Shown piece after piece: positions 35,901-43,449 of a stretch of DNA of 64,000 bases. The position numbers and the translations under genes were made by a program. This DNA comes from JAMZMI01 sp964353015. Its GTDB lineage: Bacteria > Bacteroidota > Bacteroidia > Cytophagales > Cyclobacteriaceae. The notes beneath the pieces were generated by a model. That model saw only the letters and a list, made by a program, of their open reading frames with translations. It did not search any database and was not told the DNA's origin. The stretch's first letter is position 1, and each line of letters starts with the position of its first letter. The stretch covers positions 1-64,000 of the forward strand of contig CAYGUA010000022.1 in assembly GCA_964353015.1 (NCBI GenBank). The letters are read 5' to 3'.

Positions 35901-37702
35901 ATGAAGTCAGTCAGTCTTTTGAAGTTTATAAAGCAACCCAGGAAATAGATTTTGGCCCAATTGAAATCAAAACGCAAGGTGATCCGGATTTCGGATTGCC
36001 GGAATTCTCATCCGCAGGATTGCCAATTATTTATTCGGTAGACGAAGGATTTGTGGCCTCTGTCAACGGAAATATCATTACCGTTCAGGGAGCAGGCTCT
36101 GTTACAATCACCGCATATCAATTGGGTGATGATGATTATTTGGAGGCTACTCCTGTGGAGCAGACTTTGACAGTAGAAGCGCTTTGGATCTGGAATGGGA
36201 CAACATGGAACAATGGATCTGCTCCAACTTCCACCGACAATGTGAGACTTGATGCAGACTTTACTTTCGATAGTGAAACGTCTTTTTCCACAAACAACCT
36301 TACCTTGTCAGAAGGATATAATTTAACTGTATTGTCCGACAATACTTTAGATGTACAAGCTGACTTGGATAATCAAGGGTCGCTAATAGTCATGTCAGGC
36401 GCATCTATTATTACTTACGCGACAGGAACGGTTTCCGGAAATGACATCCAAATACAGAGAAACACACGCTATTCAGATGGAAAATACAGCTTTGTGGGTA
36501 CGCCAGTGATGCAAAATGCAAACGTAACTGCAGGCAATTTGGGAGCAAATGTTTACACTTATGATGAAGCTCAGTCGGAAGTGACGGAAGATCTGGCTCG
36601 ATGGTTGCCTGCGGGGGTTTCCGATGAATTGATCCCGGGAAGAGGATATTCTCAGGCCAATCAACAGTTAATTGAGTTTGTCGGCACGCCAAATACAGGA
36701 ACAATTACTTACTCGGGAAGTCACACCAATGACGGCTGGCATATGGTGAGTAACCCTTACGCTTCGGCTATTTTCATCGATCAATTTTTAGATGCGAATA
36801 CCAACACTACAGGCGCAGTTTATATCTGGGATGATAATGATTCACAGACTGGAAGAGGAAGCAATGATGATTACATCGTGGCGAATAAAACGGGCGCTAT
36901 CGACATCAATGCTATCGATGGTTTAGGACCAAATAGTGAATCCAGATGGAATGGTCATATTGGTTCGGCGCAAGGGTTCTTTATGCAGCTCGATGGACCA
37001 GCTGGAGATATTGTTTTCAACGAAAGTATGAGAGTCTCTGGAAACAATTCGGATGATAACTTTTTCCGTAAGGCTCAAACACCACTGCTCAGACTCAACC
37101 TCACAAGTGCAGATGGACTTATCAAACAAACCATTATAGGCTGGAATGAATCCGTGTCAGACACCCAATTGGTCAATGGCTATGACGCACCCGCTTTCAA
37201 TGCGAATGCTGAATATGCGATTTATACCCAGAAGGCTGGTGAAAATCTGACAATCCAAACGATCACCGAGGAGAAACAAGAAGTGCAAATTGGATTCAAT
37301 GTGGCAGAAGCAGGTAACTACACCTTGTTTTTTGGGAAAGAAAACCTGACAGCAGAGTACGAATTATACGATAGGTTGAATGATAGGAAATTTGACATCA
37401 GCTCCGGAGGATATAGCTTCACTACACAGGCAGGTCAGTTCAAAGACAGATTTGTACTTGTGAAAAATAGCAGGATATTAAATCTTGATGATCAAAAAGT
37501 AATCATCTACGCTTTCAACAAAACACTTCATGTCAAAACAACAGGGTCTCAACCAGCCCAATATCAGATTTACAATTTGTCAGGAGTAAATGTGGCAAAG
37601 GTATTTGTAAATGGCACGACACGGATCGACTTGAGTCATCTCAGCAATGGCGTCTACATCGTATCGAATGGAATTGAAACGAAGAAAATTATTTTACAGT
37701 AA
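29969..37702 (+). CDS. giant multi-domain surface protein, T9SS-secreted (2577 aa)
   Basis: Order of parts: signal peptide (ends TASAQ); LamG-like domain (~46-230, EAWVKKAYW, VWNVARTEQEI, GYWPLDEPAG); a choice-of-anchor-D-like domain (~268-390); five ~120-residue repeats opening LSYSG-GF and closing NATGPASSGLGI; inside the fifth, a ~300-residue propeller of STDG-NWT repeats; a PPC-like domain (~1320-1455); two cadherin-like domains; five ~84-residue Ig-like repeats (FTSSNE-VATI, GAGDATIYANQAGD); and the shared C-terminal module (~2164-2577) with a T9SS type A end (KKIILQ). LamG and Ig domains suggest glycan or cell-surface binding. The kinase/regulator pair upstream is the likely control. 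Confidence 0.92.
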   Translation: MKSGISAATEIGLRILRLRTFGLTSIILFVITCVLASFTASAQVPIPSGDCGRTTLYFSNATNITTTISELSGTTQGSGTWEAWVKKAYWAGYNSDEKLFMNDFDYPAENCFYVSLHGAVGFHFRTGYTGGEYVSSTATFGFAANSWHHLAATWSESGGTVTTSIFIDGVAMGSVTSTSNFDLGSTFHIGGKDGSYKLQGAEMAEVRVWNVARTEQEIFDNMNTVLTGSESGLVGYWPLDEPAGSLTATNLVTDGGAQTVNYIAAATDWKDFPLSLENTQGLIYPNGSHAFGDNPIANTLSETFTIYNVTSSDIDLNGSPAIALTGTDADQFSLDLTSTSSTVTGNDFTTFVVNFTPTTPGGKSAAVTITNVASCSDPFTINLSGTGLSASLSYSGEGFSENTANDGSVAGSITITLIGDTFQDDDMDNLLDIDSEVTIGNIPSNLIPIVTLVSSTEAVLTLTGNATAHQSANNVVDLTFEFTDAAFTNLVAATVTNATGPASSGLGIDFDRPYLTYELEDGFFESGNNNGSVINAMDIFLVGDTFKDDDMDSQLAFGSEFYIPNLPEGLIPIISIENSTSAYLSFDGNALSHNADANVSDLTISFDNSAFQGGDASYIMYATGPASTGVGITFYNTNGILEYSGPGFVESDANNGTLAGSITLTLTGGETFADPDENGLIESSQYYVYDDNSDSFPENLTYVLTLASPTVAVLTIDGQAVSHQDINDYTLSFHFYSSQSLSTSAFTNSLNYEVLNSRSYISDFKLDFHDNGTLSYSGSGFTETEDNDGTLTGSMIIDLTEDTFSDPDEDGFLQVGAQYEISNLPSGLIPVMTLVSSNQLELTLEGRVDIHLPENSVSSLQIEFTDEAFSVTAAPYVFNATGPYSTQIGITFDSNTLFYAGSGFTESAANDGSVEGEIKVILLSDNFQDVDSDGFLDVGTEVSINNIPAGLTPNLAITSNNQAGNNWTPLLADNDKQYRLLAYGNGTYVAMGYYGTNRLTTSTDGETWIPSDVLDAYSWNDLIFANGMFIALPADENAIHTSTDGVNWTAGSLLSENAWHKIAYGNGLFVAVKDNGSYRVATSPDGVNWTERTGSTAVGYFITYGNGLFVSGNYDYNTLATSTDGINWTQQLYSNEGVAYFGSNDITFGNGLFVVVSDYSEDAQGNELTQNMVWTSPDAVNWTLRDTPEGYWYSVTYGDGSFAAVGYSGSPNSLMTSNDGITWTANANLPNENWNAIEYINGQFFAVAEDYDVQIMTSFPSAEATLTLTGNADDHQALHNVSDITFNFTDAAFVNSIAANVPNATGPASSGLGITFDDNTPANDDCSNAETITVYAPGTGSATEGSTEFSVPNPEFAPCTDDLIIKNVWYTFNTGDAEQIIFTIEAGTATAVSGAIYTSCGEIYLVPNPFGGEPSPACAFDLTEPIFLDLPSNTDFLIQIWSVEGEEGTFSILLESNSPPDITPINDKTVDEETELTFTVSATDDYAPNGYIEYFVDFGSVDLGMSINASTGEFSWIPTESQDGTYTVTVYAVDYYSEITRSESYSEATFNITVNEVNTAPELGTLVAQNVAPEGSLSYQVTATDVDLPEQTLTFNLDHSSLNKGIYIDESGYISWSPQSSDYGSTNNVEVTVSDGDLSDAATLVITVDKGEQTIYFDSPGNFTFGETTAISLNANGGDSNNPVVFTSSNELVATISGSSANIVGAGEVTFFANQAGNTQYNAAPQVSQTITIYKGDQYLYFDSPSSYTYGEITSFELYADGGDSSSPIIFTSSDENVVSISGSTATVKGAGDVTIYANQAGDNNYNPAQQQSAPMTIYKADQYISFDYLDSKVYGDAPFELSGTGGGSSNPVIFTSSNEDVATIFGTTLTIVGAGDATIYANQAGDDNYNQASEESQSLYVDRAEQIISFEAISDKTFGDGTFELVATGGGSTSPIIFSTYDENVLAINGSTVTIVGAGYATIYATQTGDNNYYEAYEVSQSFEVYKATQEIDFGPIEIKTQGDPDFGLPEFSSAGLPIIYSVDEGFVASVNGNIITVQGAGSVTITAYQLGDDDYLEATPVEQTLTVEALWIWNGTTWNNGSAPTSTDNVRLDADFTFDSETSFSTNNLTLSEGYNLTVLSDNTLDVQADLDNQGSLIVMSGASIITYATGTVSGNDIQIQRNTRYSDGKYSFVGTPVMQNANVTAGNLGANVYTYDEAQSEVTEDLARWLPAGVSDELIPGRGYSQANQQLIEFVGTPNTGTITYSGSHTNDGWHMVSNPYASAIFIDQFLDANTNTTGAVYIWDDNDSQTGRGSNDDYIVANKTGAIDINAIDGLGPNSESRWNGHIGSAQGFFMQLDGPAGDIVFNESMRVSGNNSDDNFFRKAQTPLLRLNLTSADGLIKQTIIGWNESVSDTQLVNGYDAPAFNANAEYAIYTQKAGENLTIQTITEEKQEVQIGFNVAEAGNYTLFFGKENLTAEYELYDRLNDRKFDISSGGYSFTTQAGQFKDRFVLVKNSRILNLDDQKVIIYAFNKTLHVKTTGSQPAQYQIYNLSGVNVAKVFVNGTTRIDLSHLSNGVYIVSNGIETKKIILQ

Positions 37703-37709
37703 ATGCAAT

Positions 37710-37734
37710 GCGCCAGGCATCCTTCGCTTGGCGC
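37710..37734 (+). promoter_or_regulatory. intercistronic hairpin
   Basis: GCGCCA (37710-37715) and TGGCGC (37729-37734) form a perfect 6-bp stem between the giant gene stop and the peptide gene. The right side, CGCTTGGCGCTTTGCCTAAA, matches the block after 17214. Confidence 0.5.
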
Positions 37735-37753
37735 TTTGCCTAAAAGCAAAACC

Positions 37754-37924
37754 ATGCAAAACGTTATCATAAAATCAGCAATCCTTTCAGTCGCCTTTCT
37801 AATTATATCCTTGCCTGTGTTGGCTCAAGGCGCGCCACCAGCAACTCCTATAGACGGAGGTTTGAGCTTATTGCTTTTAGCTGGAGGACTTTACGGATTG
37901 AAAAAGTTACGCTACAACAGGTGA
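37754..37924 (+). CDS. small PID-CTERM-like sorting-signal peptide (56 aa)
   Basis: MQNVIIKSAILSVAFLIISLPVLAQ is the signal peptide, followed by GAPPATPIDGG, the hydrophobic segment LSLLLLAGGLYG and the basic end LKKLRYNR. It lies 51 bp after the 29969 gene. The open frame extends upstream to 37703, but that part is the conserved hairpin spacer, so ATG 37754 is preferred. Only the tail after YGLKKLR differs from the other copies. Confidence 0.85.
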   Translation: MQNVIIKSAILSVAFLIISLPVLAQGAPPATPIDGGLSLLLLAGGLYGLKKLRYNR

Positions 37925-37968
37925 ATAATTGAAGTTCATGTCTAATGGCGGTTAGACTGATAGTTAAA

Positions 37969-37999
37969 GCGGCTTTCATTAGAAAGTCGCTTTTTTTTT
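37969..37999 (+). terminator. rho-independent terminator of the 29969 cassette
   Basis: GCGGCTTTC (37969-37977), loop ATTA and GAAAGTCGC (37982-37990) form a 9-bp stem with one G-T pair, followed by nine T. Confidence 0.95.
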
Positions 38000-38055
38000 G
38001 GAAACTTTCGCTATGAAAGCATTGCGCTACAATTAACCTTATCGGTTGCGATTTC

Positions 38056-39693
38056 CTACTTAGTCAGATTAATCTCCGCGATGTTCTTGATGCGATTGCG
38101 TTCCAGGAAGGCGTCAATTGTTTCGAAGTGCTCGATCACTCGTTGATCTTTAAATTCAAACACCTTTTGTGACAAACCCTGAAGAAAATCTCTATCGTGA
38201 GAGACAAGGATCAAAGTGCCATCGTAAGCTTTCAAAGCTTCTTTGAGTACGTCTTTTGACTTCAAATCCAGGTGGTTGGTAGGTTCATCGAGGATCAATA
38301 GGTTCACTGGTTCGAGGAGGAGCTTGACCATGGCAAGACGCGTCTTTTCTCCACCGGAGAGTACACTTACTTTTTTATCAATATCATCACCTTGGAACAT
38401 GAAGCATCCAAGAATATTCTTAACCTGCGTGCGGATTTCACCTTTGGCCACTTCATCCACCGTTTGGAAAACAGTCAGCGAAGTATCGAGTAATGAAGCC
38501 TGGTTTTGAGCGAAGTATCCAACTTTCACATTGTGCCCTAGTTGGCATGAGCCATCTACTGAAATCTCGCCAAGTATCGCTTTGATCATTGTGGACTTGC
38601 CTTCTCCATTTCGCCCGACAAAAGAAACTTTTTCCCCGCGAGAGATGGTCATATTAGCTTTCTTGAACACCACATGATCATCATAAGCTTTGCTTACATC
38701 TTTGGCTATTACAGGATAATCACCTGCTCTTGGCGCAGGAGGGAAGCGCAGATTCAAAGCGCTATTATCGATTTCATCTATCTCAATGATTCTGAGTTTC
38801 TCCAGCATCCGTTCCCTTGAAGTGACCTGGTTGGTTTTGGAGTAAGTACCCTTAAATCGCTCGATGAATGCCATGTTGTCAGCGATCATCTTTTGCTGCT
38901 CCTGATAGGCTTTAATCTGATGGGCGCGTCTGTCTTGGCGCAGTTCGAGGTAGTGAGAATAGTTGGCTTTATAATCATAGATGCGTCCCATGGTCACCTC
39001 GATGGTTCGGTTGGTGATATTGTCGATAAATGCCCGGTCGTGAGAAATGACCATCACGGCATTGGCATTGTTAATCAGAAAATTCTCCAGCCAAATCACT
39101 GATTCAATATCGATGTGGTTGGTAGGCTCATCGAGCAAAATCAAATCAGGTTTTTGAAGGAGGATTTTTGCAAGCTCTATGCGCATGCGCCAGCCTCCAC
39201 TAAATTCTTTCGTTTGACGTTGAAAATCTGCAGGTTTGAAACCCAATCCCTTCAGCGCTTTTTCTACTTCAGCATCATAGTTGACCTCTTCCAACTGATA
39301 AAACTTATCACCCAAGTCGGTTACCTGCTCAATGATGGCCATGTACTCGGCACTTTCATAATCGGTGCGGGTTTCCAGTTCTTTGTTGAGGCGTTCCATT
39401 TCTTCTCGCATTTGAAAAATTTGCTTGAAGGCTTTGGCTGCTTCCTCGAATACAGTGCAGTTATCTTCGGTGAGCAAATGCTGTGGTAAATAAGCAATCA
39501 CGGCATCTTTTGGTACACTTATAGCGCCTTTTGTAGGTGCTTGTTCGCCAGCTATGATCTTCATCATGGTGGACTTTCCAGCCCCATTTTTACCCATCAA
39601 GGCAATTTTGTCCGTCGGATTGATAACAAATGACACATCGCTAAAAAGCGAAGCACCACTAAAAGAAACAGATAGATTGTCGACTGAAATCAT
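38056..39693 (-). CDS. ABC-F family ATPase
   Basis: The 545 residues hold two ATP-binding cassettes in one chain and no membrane segments. Walker A motifs are GKNGAGKST (~34) and GRNGEGKST (~360); signature motifs are FSGGW and LSGGEKTR; both Walker B motifs read LILLDEPTNHID or LILDEPTNHLD. The linker is the charged helical stretch typical of ABC-F proteins, which act on ribosomes (translation factors or antibiotic protection) rather than in transport. The length and missing C-terminal coiled coil fit the YbiT/YkpA-like branch better than Uup. It is a stand-alone gene divergent from 39767. Confidence 0.93.
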   Translation of the reverse strand: MISVDNLSVSFSGASLFSDVSFVINPTDKIALMGKNGAGKSTMMKIIAGEQAPTKGAISVPKDAVIAYLPQHLLTEDNCTVFEEAAKAFKQIFQMREEMERLNKELETRTDYESAEYMAIIEQVTDLGDKFYQLEEVNYDAEVEKALKGLGFKPADFQRQTKEFSGGWRMRIELAKILLQKPDLILLDEPTNHIDIESVIWLENFLINNANAVMVISHDRAFIDNITNRTIEVTMGRIYDYKANYSHYLELRQDRRAHQIKAYQEQQKMIADNMAFIERFKGTYSKTNQVTSRERMLEKLRIIEIDEIDNSALNLRFPPAPRAGDYPVIAKDVSKAYDDHVVFKKANMTISRGEKVSFVGRNGEGKSTMIKAILGEISVDGSCQLGHNVKVGYFAQNQASLLDTSLTVFQTVDEVAKGEIRTQVKNILGCFMFQGDDIDKKVSVLSGGEKTRLAMVKLLLEPVNLLILDEPTNHLDLKSKDVLKEALKAYDGTLILVSHDRDFLQGLSQKVFEFKDQRVIEHFETIDAFLERNRIKNIAEINLTK

Positions 39694-39766
39694 AGCGCAT
39701 ATTTTGAAGATGCGAAACTACAAAAAAGTAGCGCTTCTTTGTGCTTAAAAACACCTGATCTTAGGC

Positions 39767-40174
39767 ATGAATCAAATGCACGATTTCTCATCATTGCAGA
39801 TTATCTTTATTAAACAATCAAAACTGAAACTCGTGCCTAAACTAAAGTTGCTTTCTGTGGTATGTACCACCCCTGATGAAATCGATAAAGATGAAATGTA
39901 TCTGGTTAGAGATGGTAAAAAAATCTGGCCAGAGGGTGAGCGCTATTATCGGTTGGACACAGGTGAAAAGGTTGATATTAATCTTGAAATGGAAGTGCCG
40001 GAAGGTTGGTGTGAAATTGAACTTTGGGATTTCGACTATATGAGCCGCAATGATCTTTTGGGCAAATTCAAGTTCAAGGTCGATAAGGAAACCGGTTCAT
40101 ATTCTACGAGCATGGAGTTACTCGAGCGTAATAGTACAGCGAGCTATATCCTATTTTGGGCTGTTACAGATTGA
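39767..40174 (+). CDS. C2-like domain protein
   Basis: Up to 135 residues. The core from KLKLLSVVCTTPDEIDKDEMYL through YRLDTGEKVDINLEM, CEIELWDFDYMSRNDLLGKFKF and SYILFWAVTD has the strand pattern and acidic loop of a C2-like beta sandwich. The start is unsure: ATG 39767 gives an unusual 22-residue extension, while GTG 39833 starts just before the core and is preceded by TATCTTTA, a -7-like box at 39802-39809. If that box is the promoter, the protein has 113 residues. No signal peptide was seen. It is convergent with the TRAP protein gene. Confidence 0.65.
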   Translation: MNQMHDFSSLQIIFIKQSKLKLVPKLKLLSVVCTTPDEIDKDEMYLVRDGKKIWPEGERYYRLDTGEKVDINLEMEVPEGWCEIELWDFDYMSRNDLLGKFKFKVDKETGSYSTSMELLERNSTASYILFWAVTD

Positions 40175-40186
40175 GAATTGATCCGA

Positions 40187-41302
40187 TTAGCCGATGTTTT
40201 CATAATAAACCTTCTCACTGATATCCGCCCATGGTTTTAGATTTTGTCTGAATGCCTGTGCATGTTCAAATACCTTTTTGCTCATTGGATCTTTGGCAGT
40301 AATCTCAGCGATGGTTTCTCTGGTCGCTTGCTTCAGGCCTTCCATCACCTCGTCAGGAAATGGTCTGATGGATACATTTGATTCATTGATGATTTTCTGA
40401 AGATATTCTCCATTTTTTGCATCAAATTCAGCCATCATCCATCGGTTCAGTCGGAAACATGCTGTTCTGATTATTTCTTGCAAATCTTCTGGCAGAGCGA
40501 GAAATTTATCTTTGTTGATGATCATTTCCAGTACGGGTCCGGGCTCGTGCCAACCGGGATAATAATAATATTTGGCAACCTGATGCAAGCCCATTTTATA
40601 ATCGTGATATGGCCCTATCCACTCTGTTGCATCAATCACTCCACGCTCCAGATTGGTATAGATTTCTCCACCTGAAACGGTCACCGGACTCCCGCCAACT
40701 TTAGAAAGTACTTTGCCGCCAAGCCCTGGCATTCGCATTTTTAGTCCTTTGATATCCTCAAGAGAATTGATTTCTTTATTGAACCAGCCGCCCATTTGCA
40801 CTCCCGTATTTCCGCAGATGAAAGGCAACAGATTGAAAGGTGCATAAGTCTCTTCCCAAAGTTTTTGACCGCCACCAGAGATGATCCACGCGCCCATTTG
40901 CTGGGCATTCATTCCGAAAGGTACGGTGCAAAAAAACGAAGATGACGTGATCTTTCCTGCCCAATAATAAGCTGCTCCATGATTCATTTCTACCGCTCCA
41001 TTGCTCACCGCATCAAAGCCTTCCAGGGCAGGGATCAACTCGCCCCCTCCAAAAACCGTGATTTCCATGCGGCCACCAGACATTTTATTGACCCATTGCG
41101 CGAGCATTTTGCAACCTTCACCAAGCACAGGAAAGTTTGGTGGCCAGGTGGTAGTCATTTTCCATCTGTAGGTTTTGTTGAAATTAATGTTGATGGATTT
41201 TTCTTTTTCAGGCAAACAAGCCGTCAATCCGGCTGCTGATAATCCAATCGCAGCAGTTGCTGCCTTGCCTATAAATGTTCTTCTTGTGGCTTTTTCTTTC
41301 AT
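40187..41302 (-). CDS. TRAP transporter substrate-binding protein (DctP family), Tat lipoprotein
   Basis: The start at ATG 41302 gives MKEKATRRTFIGKAATAAIG with a twin-arginine motif and then GLTAC, a lipobox. It also overlaps the upstream stop as ATGA. The mature part has the DctP pattern: RWKMTTTWPPNFPVLGEG, AVEMNHGAAYYWAG, and the ligand-binding segment LKMRMPGLGGKVLSKVGGSP followed by NLERGVIDATEWIGP. It resembles the TakP-type binders of 2-oxo acids. It would capture a small organic acid in the periplasm. The membrane subunits DctQ and DctM are not in the window, so it is an orphan here. It is co-transcribed with a hydrolase. Confidence 0.9.
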   Translation of the reverse strand: MKEKATRRTFIGKAATAAIGLSAAGLTACLPEKEKSININFNKTYRWKMTTTWPPNFPVLGEGCKMLAQWVNKMSGGRMEITVFGGGELIPALEGFDAVSNGAVEMNHGAAYYWAGKITSSSFFCTVPFGMNAQQMGAWIISGGGQKLWEETYAPFNLLPFICGNTGVQMGGWFNKEINSLEDIKGLKMRMPGLGGKVLSKVGGSPVTVSGGEIYTNLERGVIDATEWIGPYHDYKMGLHQVAKYYYYPGWHEPGPVLEMIINKDKFLALPEDLQEIIRTACFRLNRWMMAEFDAKNGEYLQKIINESNVSIRPFPDEVMEGLKQATRETIAEITAKDPMSKKVFEHAQAFRQNLKPWADISEKVYYENIG

Positions 41303-42201
41303 TGTTTTGTACTGAATTGCAGCATCCAATTGTAAAGATCATCACCGCTATAAACCCTAGTCCAGGTGTCATGGCCCATATCTTCATGCACTGTAAACCG
41401 AAGTTCTTTCAATCCCAAAGATTCAAGCTTGTTAATTCCCGTATAAAAATATTTTGTGCGAACCACCGGATCACGTCCTCCCGCAAAAGCCCAGACCGGA
41501 ATTTGATTTTGAGCTATCGAATTCATAAGATCTGGATGACCCCACCCGACTACTGGCGCTACAGCGGCAAAACGCTCAGGATATTTGCTAGCCATGTACC
41601 AGCTTCCGAAACCACCATAACTTAAACCTGACAGATACAATCTTGACGCATCAGCTTTATAATTCTTCAAGACATAATCGATCATCCAGAGCAATTCGTT
41701 TTCGATCAACGGCCAGCCCACAGGCAACCCCTCAGCACCAACATCAAACAAAGTGTCCAGAGGTTCACCAGTCATTATTTCATCGCTGGGGAAAGACCTT
41801 GGACGCGGAGGTACACCATTAGCCATTCTTTCTGGAATCTGATCACGGGTTCTAAATCTGATGTAATCAGCAAGACTGTCCATCCCAAACAGAGGTAGCT
41901 GTGGGACAATCATAATAAAGGGAAGGTCCCTTTTTTGTGCCCATACTTCGTACAACGGACCGTGAATTTTCACATAATCCAATTCCTCTTTTCCATCTCC
42001 GCGTTCTCCATTTCCATGTAAAAAAAGCAGTACAGGAAGGTTTTCGACTGATTCTTCATATCCCTTTGGAAGATACACGAAGAAGTCTCTTTCTTTTCCT
42101 GTCACCTCGCTTTGATATGGAATCCTGATGAGTTGATCCTCGGAAGTTATTTTTGCACAGCTTATTAAAAGCAGTATTAGGGCGAGTGGAAAAAATTTCA
42201 T
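41299..42201 (-). CDS. alpha/beta hydrolase lipoprotein (esterase/PHB-depolymerase-like)
   Basis: The 300 residues begin with MKFFPLALILLLISC, a lipoprotein signal. VLLFLHGNGERGD is the oxyanion region, GLSYGGFGSWYM carries the nucleophile serine in GxSxGG, FAGGRDPVV holds a candidate acid, and HEDMGHDTWTRVY the catalytic histidine. This is the prolyl-oligopeptidase or PHB-depolymerase-like esterase fold. The substrate is unknown; it may release the acid taken up by the TRAP binding protein whose gene overlaps its stop by 4 bp. Confidence 0.85.
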   Translation of the reverse strand: MKFFPLALILLLISCAKITSEDQLIRIPYQSEVTGKERDFFVYLPKGYEESVENLPVLLFLHGNGERGDGKEELDYVKIHGPLYEVWAQKRDLPFIMIVPQLPLFGMDSLADYIRFRTRDQIPERMANGVPPRPRSFPSDEIMTGEPLDTLFDVGAEGLPVGWPLIENELLWMIDYVLKNYKADASRLYLSGLSYGGFGSWYMASKYPERFAAVAPVVGWGHPDLMNSIAQNQIPVWAFAGGRDPVVRTKYFYTGINKLESLGLKELRFTVHEDMGHDTWTRVYSGDDLYNWMLQFSTKQ

Positions 42202-42331
42202 TGGTTAAGGTTGTTATGAGGTCAGCTAAAATATAAAATCCAATTTAAAGATTCTCGGTGAGGGTGTTTATACTTTCGTTTCTAAATTAGATAACATTGA
42301 GGTCTTTACTTTCGGGCTATATTTATTGTCG

Positions 42332-43432
42332 ATGAATTATAAATTTTTGTTTTTTAATATTCTGATTATGAACTCCTTGATCAGTTTGGCTCAAAGCCCT
42401 TCTGCTTTGAAAATCCGCGAAGAAGCCATGCTGACTGCCATAGAGGCGTTAGAGGAAAATAACAATCAAAAACTAGAAGAGGCAATTCTGAATTGGGAGC
42501 AGAATAGCGGAGAAAATGAAGAGCTTTTTCGCTTGCAATTGCTGCAATCTATTGGATCACGAACATTTGCTGATAGCCTATATGATTCCAATATTATTGG
42601 TTTACTCTTAGCTTTTGAAAAAGGGGAATCACAATCTCTTCCTCCTTATTACCATGCTCCATCCTATGCTAGAGTTGATGTATTAACGAAGAGATTTGAT
42701 CAAAAAATCAATGAGGCATTTGTTGAATTAGCTGTGATAAAGGATTTGAACCAACTCGAATCAGCTTTGGTCGAACATTATCTTGCTAAGTTTTCGATCT
42801 GGGAAAAACTGGATAACCATGATCTTGATGGGTTTGCCATTCAGGAATACTACGACAGCATTATTTCAAATGTGCGCTATCATAATGACGCCATTACCAT
42901 ACAGGCGGGTACCAATTTCACATTGGCCAAAAGTGGAATGAAAACAGGAACTGAGTTTGGTTTGGGATATGCCTTGATGAATGAGAAAATGTTATTTAAG
43001 GCTGCTTTTGGATTCAGATTTATGGATACCAATAATCTCCAGTTTGTAGTGAATGGAGCTGAAGTGGAAATTAAAGATGAACAATTTTTATTCGCAAATC
43101 TGGGATTTGGGTATCTAATCAAGTCGGCCAATTTCGCAGATATTTTTGCAACATTTGACCTGTCTTTTCGCACTCAAAACTATCTTTATTTATCTTATTA
43201 CACACTTTTGAATGAACCTGTCTACAGGGAAACTATGCAAGGCAATGGTTATTTCGCTCCGGGATTGGCCTTGAAGAAGGATTTTGAAGGATCCTATTTC
43301 CTTTTGGAAACCAAATATTTCACATCTATGAATAAACAGCTGGCGGAATCCCGCTCAGCTGACCAGCTCGTGGTGAGTCTAATGTATGCGTTGCGCTTTC
43401 GCGAAAAAATTAAAAAGTCACATTTCAAATGA
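42332..43432 (+). CDS. secreted protein of unknown function, possible outer-membrane C-terminal half
   Basis: ATG 42332 gives a signal peptide (ending SLISLAQ). Residues ~25-180 are helical (REEAMLTAIEALEENNNQK, LVEHYLAKF). From ~190 on, alternating strands such as AITIQAGTNFTLAKSGMKTG, FKAAFGFRFMD, LFANLGFGYL and LVVSLMYALRF look like an outer-membrane beta barrel. I do not recognise a family. The gene stands alone and converges on the truncated hemoglobin gene. Confidence 0.7.
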   Translation: MNYKFLFFNILIMNSLISLAQSPSALKIREEAMLTAIEALEENNNQKLEEAILNWEQNSGENEELFRLQLLQSIGSRTFADSLYDSNIIGLLLAFEKGESQSLPPYYHAPSYARVDVLTKRFDQKINEAFVELAVIKDLNQLESALVEHYLAKFSIWEKLDNHDLDGFAIQEYYDSIISNVRYHNDAITIQAGTNFTLAKSGMKTGTEFGLGYALMNEKMLFKAAFGFRFMDTNNLQFVVNGAEVEIKDEQFLFANLGFGYLIKSANFADIFATFDLSFRTQNYLYLSYYTLLNEPVYRETMQGNGYFAPGLALKKDFEGSYFLLETKYFTSMNKQLAESRSADQLVVSLMYALRFREKIKKSHFK

Positions 43433-43449
43433 GATAATAATAAGTTGAA

